64,000 nucleotides of DNA from Olivibacter sp. XZL3 (GCF_004368405.1 NZ_SBJH01000011.1:40095-104094); one strand, 5' to 3'; numbered from the stretch's first letter, positions 9,230 to 19,333 are shown. Numbers and translations are program-made. The notes: generated by a model from the sequence alone, not told the origin.

Positions 9230-10981
9230 ATGAATACGCTCGAAGTAACGAAAGACGCACCTCAAGCGACGCTAGAGGAAAAGGCAAAAACGAGAAAGAT
9301 TTCAGGCTCTCAAGCCGTATTGGAAGCACTTATTGCGGAGGGTGCAGACACTATATTTGGTTATCCAGGAGGCGCAATTATGCCTATTTATGATGCGCTT
9401 TATGATTACAACGATCGACTGAAACATATATTGGTGCGTCATGAGCAAGGTGGTATCCATGCCGCACAGGGCTATGCCCGCACATCCGGTAAAACAGGCG
9501 TAGTATTTGCAACCAGCGGCCCGGGCGCAACAAACTTGGTTACCGGTTTGGCTGATGCCATGATCGACAGCAACCCCCTTGTATGTGTTACAGGGCAAGT
9601 TTTTGCACATCTACTAGGTACCGATGCCTTTCAGGAGACCGATGTGATCAATATTACTACACCCGTAACAAAATGGAATTATCAGGTAACCGACGCCTGC
9701 GAAATTCCAGCGGCCATTGCAAAGGCATTCTATATAGCGAGCACCGGTCGTCCTGGCCCCGTTCTGATCGACATTACAAAAAACGCACAGTTACAATTAT
9801 TTGATTACGAGGGCTACACCTCTTGCAATCATGTAAGAAGCTACCGCCCTGCGCCCATCATTCGTAAAGAATATATCGCGCAAGCGGCCGAATTGATCAA
9901 CCAAGCAAAAAAGCCTTTTGTCCTTTTCGGTCAAGGCGTCATTCTCGGCAAAGCGGAACAGGAGTTTAAAGCTTTTATAGAAAAAACAGGGATTCCTGCT
10001 GCATGGACGATTATGGGCTTAAGCGCCTTACCAACAGAACATCCCTTAAATGTGGGAATGCTGGGGATGCACGGAAATTATGCTCCAAACGTTTTAACCA
10101 ACGAGTGCGATGTACTCATTGCCATCGGTATGCGTTTTGACGACCGGGTGACGGGGCGCTTAGATAAATATGCAAAACAAGCCAAAATCATTCATTTAGA
10201 TATCGATCCGGCTGAGATCGACAAAAATGTAAAAGCTACCGTACCGGTATGGGGCGATTGTAAAGAGACATTGCCTTTACTCACCGAGTTAGTTCAAGCC
10301 AATCAACACCAAGAATGGCTAGAAAAATTCCGCACGCTCGAACAAGAAGAGGTGAAAGAAGTCATCAACAGCGAGCTGCAACCAGAGGAAGGCGAGATGA
10401 CCATGGGCGAAGTGATCAATATACTGAACGAATTAACACATGACGACGCGGTCTTCGTAACCGATGTTGGCCAGCACCAAATGGTAGCATGCCGTTATGC
10501 ACGCTTTAAACAGTCGAAAAGCAATGTAACCTCTGGTGGCTTAGGCACTATGGGCTTCGGTCTTCCAGCGGCCATAGGCGCTTGGTATGGTGCGCCTGAA
10601 CGCAATGTGATTGCCATTATCGGTGACGGCGGCATACAAATGACGATTCAGGAATTGGGCACCATTATGCAATTCGGCGCGAAGGTTAAAATCCTGATTC
10701 TAAACAACCAATTCTTAGGTATGGTACGTCAATGGCAACAGCTGTTCCATGATAAACGTTACTCTTTTGTGAATATCACAAGCCCCGATTACGTAGCCGT
10801 AGCTAAGGGATACTACATTCCCGGAAAACGCGTCGATCAACGCGCCCAACTGCGCGAGGCCTTGCAGGAAATGCTAGACCACGACGGCGCTTACCTTTTA
10901 GAGGTCATGGTTGGCAAAGAAAACAATGTTTTCCCAATGGTACCGCAAGGAAGTAGTGTGAGTGAAATAAGACTAAAGTAA
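9230..10981 (+). CDS. ilvB: Acetolactate synthase, large (catalytic) subunit
   Basis: Thiamine-diphosphate enzyme joining pyruvate with pyruvate or 2-oxobutyrate, the first shared step of valine/leucine and isoleucine synthesis. The 583-aa protein shows the catalytic glutamate in VRHEQGGIHAAQGYAR, the FAD/middle domain (GMLGMHGNYAPN, GMRFDDRVTGRLD) and the TPP-binding motif GDGGIQMTIQELGT through LNNQFLGMVRQWQ. The partner subunit ilvN lies 375 nt downstream, an unusually long gap filled by a repeat and a gene remnant. Confidence 0.97.
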   Translation: MNTLEVTKDAPQATLEEKAKTRKISGSQAVLEALIAEGADTIFGYPGGAIMPIYDALYDYNDRLKHILVRHEQGGIHAAQGYARTSGKTGVVFATSGPGATNLVTGLADAMIDSNPLVCVTGQVFAHLLGTDAFQETDVINITTPVTKWNYQVTDACEIPAAIAKAFYIASTGRPGPVLIDITKNAQLQLFDYEGYTSCNHVRSYRPAPIIRKEYIAQAAELINQAKKPFVLFGQGVILGKAEQEFKAFIEKTGIPAAWTIMGLSALPTEHPLNVGMLGMHGNYAPNVLTNECDVLIAIGMRFDDRVTGRLDKYAKQAKIIHLDIDPAEIDKNVKATVPVWGDCKETLPLLTELVQANQHQEWLEKFRTLEQEEVKEVINSELQPEEGEMTMGEVINILNELTHDDAVFVTDVGQHQMVACRYARFKQSKSNVTSGGLGTMGFGLPAAIGAWYGAPERNVIAIIGDGGIQMTIQELGTIMQFGAKVKILILNNQFLGMVRQWQQLFHDKRYSFVNITSPDYVAVAKGYYIPGKRVDQRAQLREALQEMLDHDGAYLLEVMVGKENNVFPMVPQGSSVSEIRLK

Positions 10982-10983
10982 GT

Positions 10984-11082
10984 CAAAAATAAAAAGTAAA
11001 AACCCCGAAGGGCTCATTGATGCCTTATTAAAATAACCAAGACATCAATAATTCAAAAATAAAAAGTTCCCCTTAGGGATGG
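10984..11082 (-). repeat. Composite intergenic repeat, copy 2 (modules C-A, inverted)
   Basis: Module A on the minus strand at 11001-11055 is almost base-for-base the A module of copies 1 and 4, and a degenerate C module lies at 11066-11082. Unlike the other copies, its T-rich tail points back into the 3' end of ilvB instead of towards a start codon. Module A contains an internal palindromic stem (ATTGATG/CATCAAT with CTTATT/AATAAG). Confidence 0.75.
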
Positions 11083-11095
11083 TAAAAGTGAAAAA

Positions 11096-11319
11096 ATGTC
11101 TTTTGGAGTCAACAAAATATATGATATAAAGGAAAGGACATTTCTCTTTTCGAAACAGATTGTTTTGTTTGTAAAAGACACAAAATTTGATATGACTTTT
11201 TCTTCAATCTTTGACCAACATTAAACATAGATAAAAATAAAACAGATTCTTTGGTGGTAGAAGTTGAAGAGATAGCAAAGATCCTTGCAACCATTGTCTT
11301 AAAAAACAAAGCTGCCTAG
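11096..11319 (+). pseudogene. Remnant of a four-helix-bundle (S23-type) gene
   Basis: From ATG 11096 a 42-codon frame reads MSFGVNKIYDIKERTFLFSK and on to a TAA at 11222-11224. In another frame, up to a stop at 11317-11319, follows TDSLVVEVEEIAKILATIVL. These resemble the first and last helices of the four-helix-bundle/23S intervening-sequence protein family, with the middle deleted. This is recalled family resemblance, not a search result. The remnant sits in the ilvB-ilvN spacer beside a composite repeat. Confidence 0.5.
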
Positions 11320-11356
11320 TTTTTAACTTTTGAATTTTACCTTTTGAATTAAAAGA

Positions 11357-11947
11357 ATGGAAAAACAAGAATATACCATCACCGTTTACACAGAGAACAG
11401 CATCGGCATGATCACCAGAATTGCCATCATATTCTCTCGTCGTAAAATCAATATTGAGAGCTTAAACACGTCTCCCTCAGAGGTACATGGCATCCACCGT
11501 TTCACCATTGTAATTACCGAATCGGAGGAAGTGGTGCGCAAACTGTGCAGGCAAATTGAAAAACAAGTCGAGGTATTGAAAACCTATTACAATACCAACG
11601 ATGAGGTTATTTGGCAAGAACAGGCGCTGTACAAGGTTCCTACAAGTATCGTGACAGAAAAGGCCCCCATCGAACGTTTATTACGTGAATATGGCGCACA
11701 TGCGGTCGTAATCCGAAATGATTACACCGTTTTTGAAACCGCCGGACATCGGGAGGAAATTGACAAGCTTACAGAGGCTTTGGCGGAGTACAACTTAATT
11801 GAATTTGTGAGAAGTGCGCGCATTGCCATCATTAAGGACAGTGAAGGATTCCATAAAAAATTGAAGCAGTTTGAACAAGCTGAGCCAGCAGAAGAGGTGG
11901 TTGAAAATGAATACCTCAATAAACAGGATAAAGTATTTACCATGTAA
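11357..11947 (+). CDS. ilvN: Acetolactate synthase, small (regulatory) subunit
   Basis: Regulatory partner of IlvB, conferring valine feedback control in the family. The 196-aa protein has an N-terminal ACT domain (about residues 5-78; YTITVYTENSIGMITRI, IESLNTSPSEVHGIHRFTI) and the C-terminal small-subunit domain (LLREYGAHAVVIRNDYTVFE). Its length matches the longer IlvN/IlvH class. The ATG is preceded by the T-rich motif CTTTTGAATT, also seen before leuB-type starts in this cluster. DinB-fold gene 11953 follows after 5 nt, so the two are probably co-translated. Confidence 0.95.
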   Translation: MEKQEYTITVYTENSIGMITRIAIIFSRRKINIESLNTSPSEVHGIHRFTIVITESEEVVRKLCRQIEKQVEVLKTYYNTNDEVIWQEQALYKVPTSIVTEKAPIERLLREYGAHAVVIRNDYTVFETAGHREEIDKLTEALAEYNLIEFVRSARIAIIKDSEGFHKKLKQFEQAEPAEEVVENEYLNKQDKVFTM

Positions 11948-11952
11948 GCGCT

Positions 11953-12432
11953 ATGGAGACTGTATTTAAATTTATCATCGACGCCCGCAAGGCTTTCATC
12001 GAACTGCTAGATGGATTATCCATAGCCGAATTAAATCAGATTCCTGAAGGGTTTAACAACAACATCATATGGAACTTCGGACATATCGTAGTGAGTACCC
12101 AAACGCTGAGCTATGTGCGTACAGGCATTTGGACGGATAAATCCGGTGTAAAATTTGTCGGCACCTACGAAAAAGGTTCTAAGCCGACATATTTTGTGGA
12201 GGCGGCCGAAGTCGAAGCATTAAAAGAGCTGAGCTTAAGTACTATTCAGCAAATTGAGGACGACTATAAGGCAGGCGTATTTCAAAACGTTCAGGCTTAT
12301 CAGACCGCCACTTATGGTGCATTGCTGCAGGATATAGAATCCGTACTGGTGACATCCGTTGGCCACGACAATCTCCATTTCGGTTATGCACAGGCACAAC
12401 GAAGAGCAATAAAAAAACAACAAACACAATAG
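11953..12432 (+). CDS. DinB-fold protein embedded in the ilv operon
   Basis: A 159-aa four-helix DinB/YfiT-like protein. Histidines placed as in the family's metal site appear in NFGHIVVSTQ (first helix pair) and VGHDNLHFGYAQ (C-terminal HDNLH). Members are metal-dependent thiol transferases or of unknown role. It sits 5 nt after ilvN and 25 nt before ilvC, tightly inside the operon, so it is expressed with valine/isoleucine enzymes, but I see no mechanistic link. A second DinB-superfamily gene lies at 28284. Confidence 0.82.
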   Translation: METVFKFIIDARKAFIELLDGLSIAELNQIPEGFNNNIIWNFGHIVVSTQTLSYVRTGIWTDKSGVKFVGTYEKGSKPTYFVEAAEVEALKELSLSTIQQIEDDYKAGVFQNVQAYQTATYGALLQDIESVLVTSVGHDNLHFGYAQAQRRAIKKQQTQ

Positions 12433-12457
12433 AAGATAAACATTATTAGATAAAACA

Positions 12458-13939
12458 ATGGCAAATTATTTTAACACCCTACCACTGAGAGAGAAATTGA
12501 ATCAATTAGGCGTCGCCGAATTTATGGACATTAGCGAGTTTGCAGATGGAGTGAGCGCATTAAAAGGTAAAAAAATCGTCATCGTAGGTTGCGGTGCTCA
12601 AGGCTTAAATCAAGGGCTCAACTTAAGGGATAGCGGGCTGGATGTTTCCTACGCCCTCCGAAAAGAAGCGATTGATCAGAAGAGAGACTCATGGAAAAAT
12701 GCTACCAACAATAACTTCACGGTAGGCACCTATGAAGAACTTATTCCAACGGCTGATCTCGTGAGCAATTTAACGCCTGATAAACAACACTCTGCTGTCA
12801 TTGATGCCGTTATGCCTTTAATGAAAGAAGGTGCTACACTGTCTTATTCGCATGGTTTCAATATTGTTGAAGAAGGAAAACAGATCCGCAAAGACATCAC
12901 CGTGATTATGGTTGCACCGAAGTGCCCGGGCTCAGAAGTGAGAGCTGAATATTTACGTGGTTTCGGTGTACCTACCCTCATTGCGGTTCACCCCGAAAAC
13001 GATCCACAAGGTAAGGGGCTAGCGGAAGCCAAAGCCTATTGCGTAGGCACTGGTGGCCACAAAGCAGGCGTACTGCGTTCGTCTTTCGTGGCTGAAGTAA
13101 AATCGGACCTAATGGGCGAGCAAACGATCTTATGCGGACTTTTACAAACGGGTTCTATCCTATCATTCGACAAAATGGTAGAAAAAGGAATCGAACCAGG
13201 CTATGCCTCAAAACTTGTTCAATATGGTGTTGAAGTCATTACGGAAGCGTTAAAACAAGGAGGTATCACGGCAATGATGGATAGATTAAGCAATGTAGCC
13301 AAAATTAAGGCCTTTGAAGTTTCCGAAGAGCTTAAAACCATCATGCGTCCCCTATTCCAAAAACATCAAGATGATATCATGAGTGGCGAATTTAGCCGCA
13401 CCATGATGGAAGACTGGGCCAATGGCGACAAAAACTTATTGGCTTGGCGCGCCGCTACAGGTGAAACAGCCTTTGAAAAAACGCCTGCCGGCGATGTCAA
13501 GATTGGAGAACAAGAGTACTTTGATCATGCGGTATTTATGGTTTCTTATATTAAAGCCGGCGTGGAACTGGCCTTCGAAACCATGGTAGAAGCAGGCATT
13601 AAACCGGAGTCAGCTTATTATGAATCTTTACATGAAACACCGTTAATCGCTAATACCATCGCCCGTAAAAAGCTATTTGAAATGAATCGCGTCATTTCGG
13701 ATACGGCTGAATATGGCTGTTATTTATTCGATCACGCTTGTAAACCGCTATTAGCTGATTTCATGAAAACTGTGGATACCGATATCATCGGAAAAAACTA
13801 CAACGAAGGAAAAGATGGAGCGGTTGACAATCAGGAATTAATTGCGGTTAATGATGCCATCCGCAACCATCCTGTAGAAAAAGTAGGCGCAGTATTACGA
13901 AAAGCAATGACGGCGATGAAGGCCATTAAAACAGCATAA
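12458..13939 (+). CDS. ilvC: Ketol-acid reductoisomerase, class II
   Basis: Isomerises and reduces 2-acetolactate or 2-aceto-2-hydroxybutyrate, the second shared BCAA step, with NADPH and magnesium. The Rossmann motif [15 protein letters not shown] is near residues 44-58. At 493 aa it is the long class II form with a duplicated C-terminal knotted domain, as in E. coli, rather than the class I form of about 330 aa. It is the last ilv gene before a likely new promoter at 14036-14066. Confidence 0.97.
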   Translation: MANYFNTLPLREKLNQLGVAEFMDISEFADGVSALKGKKIVIVGCGAQGLNQGLNLRDSGLDVSYALRKEAIDQKRDSWKNATNNNFTVGTYEELIPTADLVSNLTPDKQHSAVIDAVMPLMKEGATLSYSHGFNIVEEGKQIRKDITVIMVAPKCPGSEVRAEYLRGFGVPTLIAVHPENDPQGKGLAEAKAYCVGTGGHKAGVLRSSFVAEVKSDLMGEQTILCGLLQTGSILSFDKMVEKGIEPGYASKLVQYGVEVITEALKQGGITAMMDRLSNVAKIKAFEVSEELKTIMRPLFQKHQDDIMSGEFSRTMMEDWANGDKNLLAWRAATGETAFEKTPAGDVKIGEQEYFDHAVFMVSYIKAGVELAFETMVEAGIKPESAYYESLHETPLIANTIARKKLFEMNRVISDTAEYGCYLFDHACKPLLADFMKTVDTDIIGKNYNEGKDGAVDNQELIAVNDAIRNHPVEKVGAVLRKAMTAMKAIKTA

Positions 13940-14035
13940 AAAAGCATGACTTGGTCGTCTTTTGGCCGATATCGAGTAACAGCTTTTAAACTGTCCCATT
14001 TCAAATTGCGCTTTACAGTACTAAAAAAGGCTTGA

Positions 14036-14066
14036 TTGTATATAAAAAGCAATTTATATAAGTTTG
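14036..14066 (+). promoter_or_regulatory. Promoter upstream of the double-ABC ATPase gene
   Basis: TTG at 14036-14038 and a full-consensus -7 box TAAGTTTG at 14059-14066, spacer 20 nt. Transcription would start near 14070, 47 nt before the ATG at 14117, so the ABC/leu part of the cluster may be transcribed separately from ilvDBNC. Confidence 0.55.
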
Positions 14067-14116
14067 CATCACAGAACAAAGATATTACATTAAAAAGGCA
14101 CTCAGCCCAGTAGGCT

Positions 14117-15592
14117 ATGATTAATCCCGTCGTCCATATTACCCATTTGAGTCTTCAATATGCACATCATGTTGTATTGGATCAGCTAAATTGGCAAATC
14201 CTTCCGGGGGAGCATTGGCTTATTGGAGGAAAAAGCGGTTCCGGAAAAAGTTCACTGGGAAAGGCACTGGCTGGACTTGAAAAAACAAGCGGTGACATGC
14301 AGTTCTTTTTCAGTGAATCTTCCAGCCTCCCCGCAAGAGCCTTATATGTGTCTAACTGGTATCAGTTTACAAATCTGGAAGGCGACCGGAACTTTTATTA
14401 TCAACAGCGTTACAACAAGCAACAACGAAACGATACCTTAACGGTATATGCTGAGTTAATGCATTATTCCAAAGAGGAAAACCTAGCCTTCGAAGAAGTC
14501 GAAAAGTACTTAAGCCTTTTTGACTTTATCGATTTCAAGAACACGCAGCTTATTGAGCTGTCGAGCGGTGAGCATAAAAAGTTGCAATTGATAAGAGCGC
14601 TCTGGCTAAAACCACAACTGTTGATTATTGACGAGCCCTATACCGGACTGGATAAAGCGTCGCGCGACAAGCTGAATCGGTTTTTGGAGGAACTCGTCGA
14701 AGCAGGGGTACACTTGGTCCTCATCACAAATGATGAAAACATACCCCGCTGTATCAACCGGTTTGCGGAAATTGAAAACGGACAAATAAAACGTTTGCCA
14801 TCCATTCACCATCTATCCAAAGAGGAGATGCGTAAACAAAAGCCCTTGCCTTATTTCCTACAGCAAGAGGCAAAGGAAGCTGCCGACGTATTGGTTCACA
14901 TGGAAAATATCCATGTTCGCTATGGAGAAAAAGAAGTATTAAAGAATATCAGCTGGACTGTACGCAAAGGCGAAAAATGGCTTCTTCAGGGACATAACGG
15001 CTCGGGAAAATCCACCTTGTTAAGCCTTATAAACGGCGATCATCCGCAAGCTTATGCAAATGAAATTCATCTTTTTGGCAAAAAGCGGGGAAGTGGAGAA
15101 AGCATCTGGGATATTAAGGCACGCTTAGGCATCGTATCGCCCGAGTTACATTGGTACTTTGATAAAACGGCAAAGGTTTGGCAAGCAATCGCCTCCGGTA
15201 TTTACGACAGTATCGGCTTATTCCGACAATTGAGCTATGAGCAGCAACAGAAGGTGACGCAACTCCTGGATTTCTTTGAGCTTACAGCCGATAAAGACAG
15301 ACTGTTGACCTCGCTGCCATTAGGCAAACAGCGCCTCGTTTTATTGGCCAGAACTATTATTAAAAATCCATCACTCTTGATATTGGATGAACCCTGTCAA
15401 GGACTGGATCATGCGCAGACCGAACATTTCAATACGGTTGTCGATGAACTTTGTAGCTTTGGAAAAACATTGATTTATGTCGGTCACTATGAGACACAAT
15501 TACCTAGCTGTTTGGACAATAAAATAGTACTAGAGAAAGGTGCAGTAAAAACAATACAAAAGATAGTAGAACAGACAACCGCTATCCTATAA
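14117..15592 (+). CDS. Soluble protein with two ABC ATPase domains (ModF-like)
   Basis: Two ATP-binding cassettes in one 491-aa chain with no membrane segment. Domain 1 has Walker A GGKSGSGKSS, signature LSSGEHKK and Walker B LLIIDEPYTGLD. Domain 2 has GHNGSGKST, a degenerate signature (LPLGKQRL) and LLILDEPCQGLD. The layout matches ModF/PhrA-type proteins, whose role is poorly defined. No permease gene is nearby. The gene ends 28 nt before leuA and is probably co-transcribed with it, but a link to leucine synthesis is not evident. A transporter role is not supported by the context. Confidence 0.85.
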   Translation: MINPVVHITHLSLQYAHHVVLDQLNWQILPGEHWLIGGKSGSGKSSLGKALAGLEKTSGDMQFFFSESSSLPARALYVSNWYQFTNLEGDRNFYYQQRYNKQQRNDTLTVYAELMHYSKEENLAFEEVEKYLSLFDFIDFKNTQLIELSSGEHKKLQLIRALWLKPQLLIIDEPYTGLDKASRDKLNRFLEELVEAGVHLVLITNDENIPRCINRFAEIENGQIKRLPSIHHLSKEEMRKQKPLPYFLQQEAKEAADVLVHMENIHVRYGEKEVLKNISWTVRKGEKWLLQGHNGSGKSTLLSLINGDHPQAYANEIHLFGKKRGSGESIWDIKARLGIVSPELHWYFDKTAKVWQAIASGIYDSIGLFRQLSYEQQQKVTQLLDFFELTADKDRLLTSLPLGKQRLVLLARTIIKNPSLLILDEPCQGLDHAQTEHFNTVVDELCSFGKTLIYVGHYETQLPSCLDNKIVLEKGAVKTIQKIVEQTTAIL

Positions 15593-15620
15593 TACACAAG
15601 AGAAATAAAAAACACCCAGT

Positions 15621-17132
15621 ATGTTACATAACCCTAATCACTTATACATATTCGACACCACGCTGCGTGATGGAGAACAGGTTCCAGGCTCGCAACTTAC
15701 TACACCCGAAAAAATCATTATTGGCGAGGCACTGCAATCGTTGGGGGTAGATGTTATCGAAGCGGGCTTTCCTATATCCAGTCCAGGTGATTTCCAAAGT
15801 GTGGTTGAATTATCAAAGGCTGTCCGAGAACCCATCATTTGTGCGCTCACGCGTGCAAATAAAGGCGATATCGATTGTGCAGCAGAGGCTTTAAAATATG
15901 CGAAGCGCCCCCGTATCCACACGGGTATCGGTTCTTCGGACATGCACATAAAATACAAATTTAACAGTACCCGTGAGGCCATTCTCGAACGCGCTGTGGA
16001 AGCGGTGAAATATGCCAAACAATTTGTGGAGGATGTCGAATTTTATGCGGAAGATGCCGGAAGAGCAGACAATGAGTATTTGGCTCAAATGATTGAAGCA
16101 GTAATCGCTGCCGGCGCAACGGTTGTGAACATCCCTGATACTAACGGCTATTGCCTGCCCGAACAATACGGCGCTAAAATCCGCTTCCTAAAGGAAAATG
16201 TCAAGAATATTGATCAAGCGATTATCTCCGTTCATTGCCACAATGATTTAGGTCTTGCTACCGCTAACAGTCTTTCGGGAATTCAAAACGGCGCTCGGCA
16301 GGTAGAATGTACAATAAACGGCATCGGCGAACGCGCCGGCAATACCTCTTTAGAGGAGGTGGTAATGGCACTGAAAACGCATTACCAAACGCTCCAATTC
16401 CAGACGAATATTAATACCAAACAACTATATCCGCTTAGTGCCATGGTAAGCCGGATGATGCGTATGCCTGTGCAGCCCAATAAGGCTATTGTTGGACGTA
16501 ACGCCTTTGCACATAGCTCCGGCATTCATCAGGATGGTGTACTTAAACACCGCGAAAATTACGAAATTATCAATCCGGAAGATGTTGGTATAGATCAATC
16601 GGAAATTATCCTGACCGCCCGTAGTGGCCGGCATGCGCTTAAACATCACCTAGAACGACTGGGCTACGCGATTGAACGCATTGATTTGGATCAGACTTAC
16701 CAGCGTTTCCTCGTATTGGCCGATGAAAAGAAAGAAATTAAAGACGACGATTTGTTACGCCTGATGGGAGACGAAGCAGAAACGAACTTTAAAAACGGCG
16801 TTACAATCAGCTCGCTACAGGTTATCACCGGCGATCAAAGCGATCCTCAAGCGGTTATTAAACTAAACTACAAAGGTACAGAGCAGGAAGCAACGGCATC
16901 CGGTAACGGGCCTGTCAGCGCTACCATTAAAGCAATCGAAAGTATCATCGGAAGTCACAATGAAATCAAAGAATTCAATATCCATTCCATTCACGGAGGA
17001 AGTGATGATGTAAGCAAAGTGGATATGCGTGTCATTCACGACGATCAGTCGTACATGGGATACGGATTCAGTACAGATATCGTAAGAGCTTCTGCGAATG
17101 CTTACTTGGATGCATTGAATAAGTTTGTGTAA
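15621..17132 (+). CDS. leuA: 2-Isopropylmalate synthase
   Basis: Condenses acetyl-CoA with 2-oxoisovalerate, the committed leucine step. The 503-aa protein begins with the HMGL-like TIM barrel carrying [13 protein letters not shown], has the metal ligands of [15 protein letters not shown] and the motif [15 protein letters not shown], and ends in the LeuA dimer (leucine-sensing) domain from about residue 370. It shares the barrel with the paralogue at 19485 but carries the canonical LeuA signatures. It is followed, after a 118-nt spacer with a dispersed repeat, by leuC. Confidence 0.95.
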   Translation: MLHNPNHLYIFDTTLRDGEQVPGSQLTTPEKIIIGEALQSLGVDVIEAGFPISSPGDFQSVVELSKAVREPIICALTRANKGDIDCAAEALKYAKRPRIHTGIGSSDMHIKYKFNSTREAILERAVEAVKYAKQFVEDVEFYAEDAGRADNEYLAQMIEAVIAAGATVVNIPDTNGYCLPEQYGAKIRFLKENVKNIDQAIISVHCHNDLGLATANSLSGIQNGARQVECTINGIGERAGNTSLEEVVMALKTHYQTLQFQTNINTKQLYPLSAMVSRMMRMPVQPNKAIVGRNAFAHSSGIHQDGVLKHRENYEIINPEDVGIDQSEIILTARSGRHALKHHLERLGYAIERIDLDQTYQRFLVLADEKKEIKDDDLLRLMGDEAETNFKNGVTISSLQVITGDQSDPQAVIKLNYKGTEQEATASGNGPVSATIKAIESIIGSHNEIKEFNIHSIHGGSDDVSKVDMRVIHDDQSYMGYGFSTDIVRASANAYLDALNKFV

Positions 17133-17147
17133 ATAAGACATCCTTAT

Positions 17148-17186
17148 CGTCATTTCGAGCGATATGTAATGGAGCGAGAAATCTGA
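17148..17186. repeat. Dispersed CGTCATTTCGAGCG-type repeat
   Basis: The leuA-leuC spacer contains CGTCATTTCGAGCG, a short variable middle, and GGAGCGAGAAATCTGA. From memory this resembles a short intergenic repeat (CATTTCGAGCG...GAGAAATCT) scattered through many Bacteroidota genomes. Only one copy is visible in this window. Confidence 0.5.
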
Positions 17187-17250
17187 TATGATGAATCGAA
17201 AAAAATTTGAGACACTAAACAACAAAAAAACAAAATCTAACTAAATAAAA

Positions 17251-18645
17251 ATGAGTAAGACGTTATTTGATAAAGTGTGGGATTCACATGTAGTACGGAA
17301 GATAGAGGGAGGTCCCGACGTGTTATTTATCGACCGTCATTTAATCCATGAGGTTACCAGTCCGGTAGCCTTTCTAGGTTTAAAAAACCGTGGCATTAAA
17401 GTGCTATATCCTGAACGTACCTTTGCTACGGCCGACCATAATACCCCTACCATCAACCAACACCTTCCGGTGGCGGATCCGCTTTCTGCCAATCAGTTAA
17501 AAGCGTTGGAAGAAAATGCCAATAACTACGGTATCCGACACTGGGGCCTCGGCCATCAGAAAAATGGGATTGTTCACGTTATCGGCCCCGAAAACGGCAT
17601 TACACAACCCGGTGCCACTATTGTCTGCGGCGATTCGCACACCTCTACTCATGGGGCCTTCGGCGCCATTGCTTTTGGTATCGGAACTTCAGAAGTCGAA
17701 ATGGTATTGGCCTCACAATGCATCATGCAGCCGAAGCCTAAAAAAATGCGCATCAATGTAACCGGATCGCTCAACAAAGGGGTTACTCCGAAAGATGTGG
17801 CCCTCTTTATCATCTCCCAGTTAACCACATCCGGTGCTACCGGCTATTTTGTGGAATATGCGGGCGAAGTCTTCGAAAAGATGAGCATGGAAGGCCGTAT
17901 GACCGTCTGCAACCTCAGTATTGAAATGGGTGCGCGCGGTGGAATGATCGCGCCCGATCAGACGACTTTTGAATACATCAAGGATAGGGAATTTACGCCT
18001 AAAGGCGAAGCTTGGGATAAAGCGATGGCCTATTGGAAAACCCTGAAAACGGACAGCGATGCGGTATTTGATAAAGAGTTTACCTTTGATGGAAGCAGCA
18101 TTGAACCCATGATTACCTATGGGACCAACCCAGGTATGGGAATCGGCATATCCAATCATATACCGAATGCTTCTGAAATCGAAGGTGGTGTGGCCACTTA
18201 CGAAAAATCGCTCGGCTATATGGGCTTTCACGAAGGTGAATCCATGATCGGTAAAAAAGTAGATTACGTTTTTGTAGGTAGCTGTACAAACGGACGTATT
18301 GAAGACTTCAGGGCCTTTACTTCTTTGGTTAAAGGAAAGAAAAAGGCAGAAGATGTTACCGTATGGCTCGTTCCAGGATCGCATATCGTAGAGGAGCAGA
18401 TTAAAAAAGAAGGCTTATTGGATGTTCTGACAGAAGCCGGCTTTACCTTACGCCAACCAGGATGCTCTGCATGTTTAGCCATGAACGACGATAAGGTACC
18501 GGCTGGCAAATATGCGGTCAGTACGTCGAATAGAAACTTCGAAGGACGCCAAGGGCCGGGCGCAAGAACCATGCTCGCCAGCCCCCTTGTTGCCGCAGCC
18601 GCAGCTGTTACCGGCGTTGTTACTGATCCAAGAACTTTAATTTAA
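17251..18645 (+). CDS. leuC: 3-Isopropylmalate dehydratase, large subunit
   Basis: Aconitase-family subunit that with LeuD isomerises 2- to 3-isopropylmalate. The 464-aa protein has the three 4Fe-4S cysteines in [10 protein letters not shown] and GCSACLAMN, the segment [13 protein letters not shown], and the substrate-binding ending [16 protein letters not shown]. The length is typical of bacterial LeuC. leuD starts 6 bases after the stop. Confidence 0.97.
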   Translation: MSKTLFDKVWDSHVVRKIEGGPDVLFIDRHLIHEVTSPVAFLGLKNRGIKVLYPERTFATADHNTPTINQHLPVADPLSANQLKALEENANNYGIRHWGLGHQKNGIVHVIGPENGITQPGATIVCGDSHTSTHGAFGAIAFGIGTSEVEMVLASQCIMQPKPKKMRINVTGSLNKGVTPKDVALFIISQLTTSGATGYFVEYAGEVFEKMSMEGRMTVCNLSIEMGARGGMIAPDQTTFEYIKDREFTPKGEAWDKAMAYWKTLKTDSDAVFDKEFTFDGSSIEPMITYGTNPGMGIGISNHIPNASEIEGGVATYEKSLGYMGFHEGESMIGKKVDYVFVGSCTNGRIEDFRAFTSLVKGKKKAEDVTVWLVPGSHIVEEQIKKEGLLDVLTEAGFTLRQPGCSACLAMNDDKVPAGKYAVSTSNRNFEGRQGPGARTMLASPLVAAAAAVTGVVTDPRTLI

Positions 18646-18651
18646 TTTTTT

Positions 18652-19248
18652 ATGGCTTACGATAAATTCAATATATTAACGAGTACAGCGGTGCCCCTTC
18701 CTATCGAGAATGTGGATACCGATCAAATTATACCGGCACGCTTTCTTAAAGCCACTAAACGAGAAGGTTTTGGCGACAATTTATTTCGCGATTGGCGATA
18801 TAATTCCGACAATACCCCTAAAAGCGATTTTGTGTTAAACAACCCAGTTTATGGCGGCAAAATTCTGGTAGGCGGAAAAAACTTCGGCTCCGGCTCTTCC
18901 CGTGAACATGCTGCTTGGGCCGTATACGACTACGGGTTTCGCTGCGTAGTGTCCAGCTTCTTTGCTGATATCTTCAAGAACAACTGCCTTAACATCGGGG
19001 TACTACCGGTGCAGGTAAGTCCGGAATTCCTGGAAAAGATTTTTAGCGCTGTCTTTGCCGATCCGCAAACGCAGTTAGAAGTGAACCTTCCAGAGCAAAG
19101 CATTACCCTTTTATCTACAGGCGAACGGGAATCATTTGATATCAGTCCCTATAAAAAGGACAACCTATCCAATGGCTTCGACGATATCGATTACTTGCAG
19201 AATATTAAAGGAGAGATTCAGACTTTCGCATCGACCTTGCCGTTTTAA
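18652..19248 (+). CDS. leuD: 3-Isopropylmalate dehydratase, small subunit
   Basis: Swivel-domain partner of LeuC. The 198-aa protein contains NVDTDQIIPARFLK, the loop GGKNFGSGSSREHAAWA that closes the active site, and FFADIFKNNCLNIGVLP. The start lies 6 nt after leuC, so the pair is almost certainly translated together to assemble the heterodimer. Downstream lies a spacer with heptad and composite repeats. Confidence 0.96.
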   Translation: MAYDKFNILTSTAVPLPIENVDTDQIIPARFLKATKREGFGDNLFRDWRYNSDNTPKSDFVLNNPVYGGKILVGGKNFGSGSSREHAAWAVYDYGFRCVVSSFFADIFKNNCLNIGVLPVQVSPEFLEKIFSAVFADPQTQLEVNLPEQSITLLSTGERESFDISPYKKDNLSNGFDDIDYLQNIKGEIQTFASTLPF

Positions 19249-19254
19249 TTTTCC

Positions 19255-19323
19255 AGTTGTGGGTTGTCAATTGCGAGCGATAAAATAGTAACGGTAGCCG
19301 TTGCCGTAGCGGCGACAGTTGCA
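19255..19323. repeat. Heptad and hexad tandem units after leuD
   Basis: Units AGTTGTG, GGTTGTC, AATTGCG (19255-19275) have a 7-base period. GTAACG, GTAGCC, GTTGCC, GTAGCG, GCGACA (19288-19317) have a 6-base period. They precede composite repeat copy 3 in the same order as at 21011/21104. Confidence 0.55.
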
Positions 19324-19333
19324 GAGGTAATGG

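Noticed and set aside
11109-11309. 66-codon minus-strand frame in the ilvB-ilvN gap
   Set aside because: Antisense shadow of the four-helix-bundle remnant; no recognisable features.
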